From: Phosphoribacter sp037045045
GTDB lineage: Bacteria; Actinomycetota; Actinomycetes; Actinomycetales; Dermatophilaceae
NCBI GenBank assembly: GCA_037045045.1
Contig: JBAOHL010000004.1
Location: 310,001 to 374,000 of the forward strand
Length of the DNA: 64,000 nt
Direction of reading: 5' to 3'
This document shows positions 62,692 through 64,000 of the stretch, piece after piece; position 1 is the stretch's first letter, and each line of letters starts with the position of its first letter. A program made the translations under genes and the position numbers. The notes beneath the pieces are model-generated. The model saw only the letters and a list, made by a program, of their open reading frames with translations. It did not search any database and was not told the DNA's origin.

Positions 62692-64000
62692 TGACGAGTC
62701 GGTGTCGTTGTCGAGCACGTGCAGGGTGGACGTGCGACCGGGTCGCACCGACAGGTCGTCCGGGTTGGCCTCGGGGGGCCGGCGTACTTGTTGGTCGTCA
62801 CTGAGGGCCGGATCTGGCTTGACGTTGGCGTTGCCCGCCTGCGGCGGCGGGATGACCGCGGTCCAGTCGTCGATCCGCACCGGCTTGGGGCTGTCGAGAT
62901 CCCACAGGCCGCCGCTGTCCAGGTCGTTGAGCACGACCATGGCGCGGTTGACCCGCAGCCTCGCGCCGTCCACCCGGGTCCGCACGGGCACCTCCACCGC
63001 GACCGCCTCGGAGGTGACCTGGTCAGCGCAGGTGCGCCCGTAGTAGATCCGATCCGTGCCCGCCCACGCCGCGTGGGCGCGCCCGCCGAGGCGGACCGGG
63101 GCGGCCGGGACTGGTGCCGACCCGGCCGCGGCGGCAGGCAGGCTGACCCGCCCTGGCGGGTTCGGTTCGCCGCTCAGCGACAGGGGGACGAGGCCGGTTC
63201 GGGTGGCCACGAGCAGGACGTCACCGTCGGGCCCGGGCTGCTGCAGCACGGCACCAGACGGGCCGGCAGGACCGGCGGGCGAACCGGAAGAACCGCCGAG
63301 GGCCTCGCGGACGCCGAGCGGCGAGCCGAGTCCCGCGGCCCGCACCGTGCCGGCCGTGGGATCAAAGACCACCCAACGGTCCCCGAGCGCACTGACTTGC
63401 ACCCCCTTGGCGGTGAAGCCGAGCTCGACGAGACGGGCGGGCTCGAAGCCCCCGGCTCCGTCGGGGGCGAGGATCGCCAGGACCCCGGCAGCAGCGGACA
63501 CGGCATACACGGTGCCGTCGACACCGACCGCGACGGTGGCATCGGCCCCGACCGTGGCCAGCGGCTTCGCCGCCGGCTGGAGCGGGTCCAGCGACGTGAT
63601 GCCAGCGGCGGTGTCGACGTGCTGCGCGCGGACCTTGCCGGTCAGTGGTTCGACGACGGCGAGCGTGCCGCCACGGAGGTCGACGCTCCTCGGGGGGACA
63701 CCGTCGCCGTCGGCATCGGTCCCGGGGCTGGGCAGCGTGAGCGCCGCGGATTCGGCGAGCGTGCCGGTGCGGACGTTGATGGGCAGGATCTGGTTGGTCG
63801 CCCGGGTCAGGCCGAGGACCGCCGACCCGTCCTGCAGCACGTCGAGGCCCGTGTCGGCCGGGGTGGTCGCGGCGACCGCCGCGTCGAGCTGGCCGGCCGG
63901 CTTGTTCATCCGGCCGAACCGAGCCTGGGCGGAGTTCGTCACCCAGATGCCGCCGTCGTTGAGTTCGGCCTTGCGGACGACCTCGCCGTCGGCCGTCGTG
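62692..64000 (-). CDS. Giant surface protein, N-terminal part (runs off the window)
   Basis: Intact minus-strand frame continuing to the window edge; the true start lies beyond 64000. It reads as a beta-propeller-like region with repeated hydrophobic strands (ATVAVGVDGTVYAVSAAAGVL, VQVSALGDRWVVFD, DVLLVATRTGLVPL) ahead of the Ig-like series (RPGRTSTLHVLDNDTDSSG). It joins the downstream part across the frameshifted zone. Together the visible protein exceeds 2,000 residues. Confidence 0.78.

Overview
The window is very GC-rich, dense with genes, and carries many GTG starts, 1-4 base stop/start overlaps and classic actinobacterial families: Rex with the haem genes, the mycobacterial-type small ribosomal protein bS22, mycothiol-type DinB enzymes, a FadE5-like acyl-CoA dehydrogenase and a DUF4229 protein. 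I read it as chromosomal DNA of a high-GC Actinomycetota, probably Micrococcales (Intrasporangiaceae-like). The family assignment is an inference from gene content. I saw no prophage, insertion sequence, CRISPR array, rRNA or tRNA.

Layout. 0-7.7 kb: proline dehydrogenase, proC, an acetyltransferase, an AcuC-type deacetylase, then a conserved actinobacterial block (excisionase-like HTH, bS22, SDR epimerase, PlsC acyltransferase, glutaredoxin). 7.7-21 kb: a redox and haem block, with a Rex operator, rex, hemC, cobA-hemD fusion, hemB, then (after a deacetylase and a YceI/MarR divergent pair) hemL, and a full system II cytochrome c maturation set (resA, ccdA, resB, ccsB). 21-29.5 kb: a phosphatase, small membrane and VOC proteins, and cydABCD (cytochrome bd and its ABC exporter) on the minus strand. 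29.5-39.3 kb: galE, two tandem phenylacetate-CoA ligases, a polar amino-acid type ABC importer, a 3-hydroxyacyl-CoA dehydrogenase, a small membrane protein and a HisC-type aminotransferase. 39.4-43.6 kb: a branched-chain 2-oxoacid dehydrogenase operon (E1a, E1b, E2). 43.7-57.6 kb: a MarR/MFS efflux pair, a CopD-CtaG fusion, a nitrilase-family amidase, acyltransferase 3, a FadE5-like dehydrogenase, LtrA and a zinc alcohol dehydrogenase. 57.6-64 kb: one giant fibronectin III / Ig-like surface protein on the minus strand whose middle is broken by many frameshifts and whose 5' end lies beyond the window.

Functionally, much of the window serves respiration and redox balance: proline oxidation feeds electrons in, Rex senses NADH/NAD+, haem synthesis and cytochrome c assembly make the carriers, CtaG and CydDC assemble terminal oxidases, and branched-chain and acyl-CoA enzymes supply reducing power.

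The most unusual signal is not a gene. The octamer GTATGCCG (or its complement CGGCATAC) occurs about 72 times by my hand scan, roughly every 0.9 kb, on both strands, inside genes and between them, against an expectation of two or three. Between genes it often forms inverted pairs. A second genome-style feature is a set of unrelated-looking tandem arrays confined to intergenic gaps (units of 13, 14, 15, 22, about 23, 61 and 104 bp).
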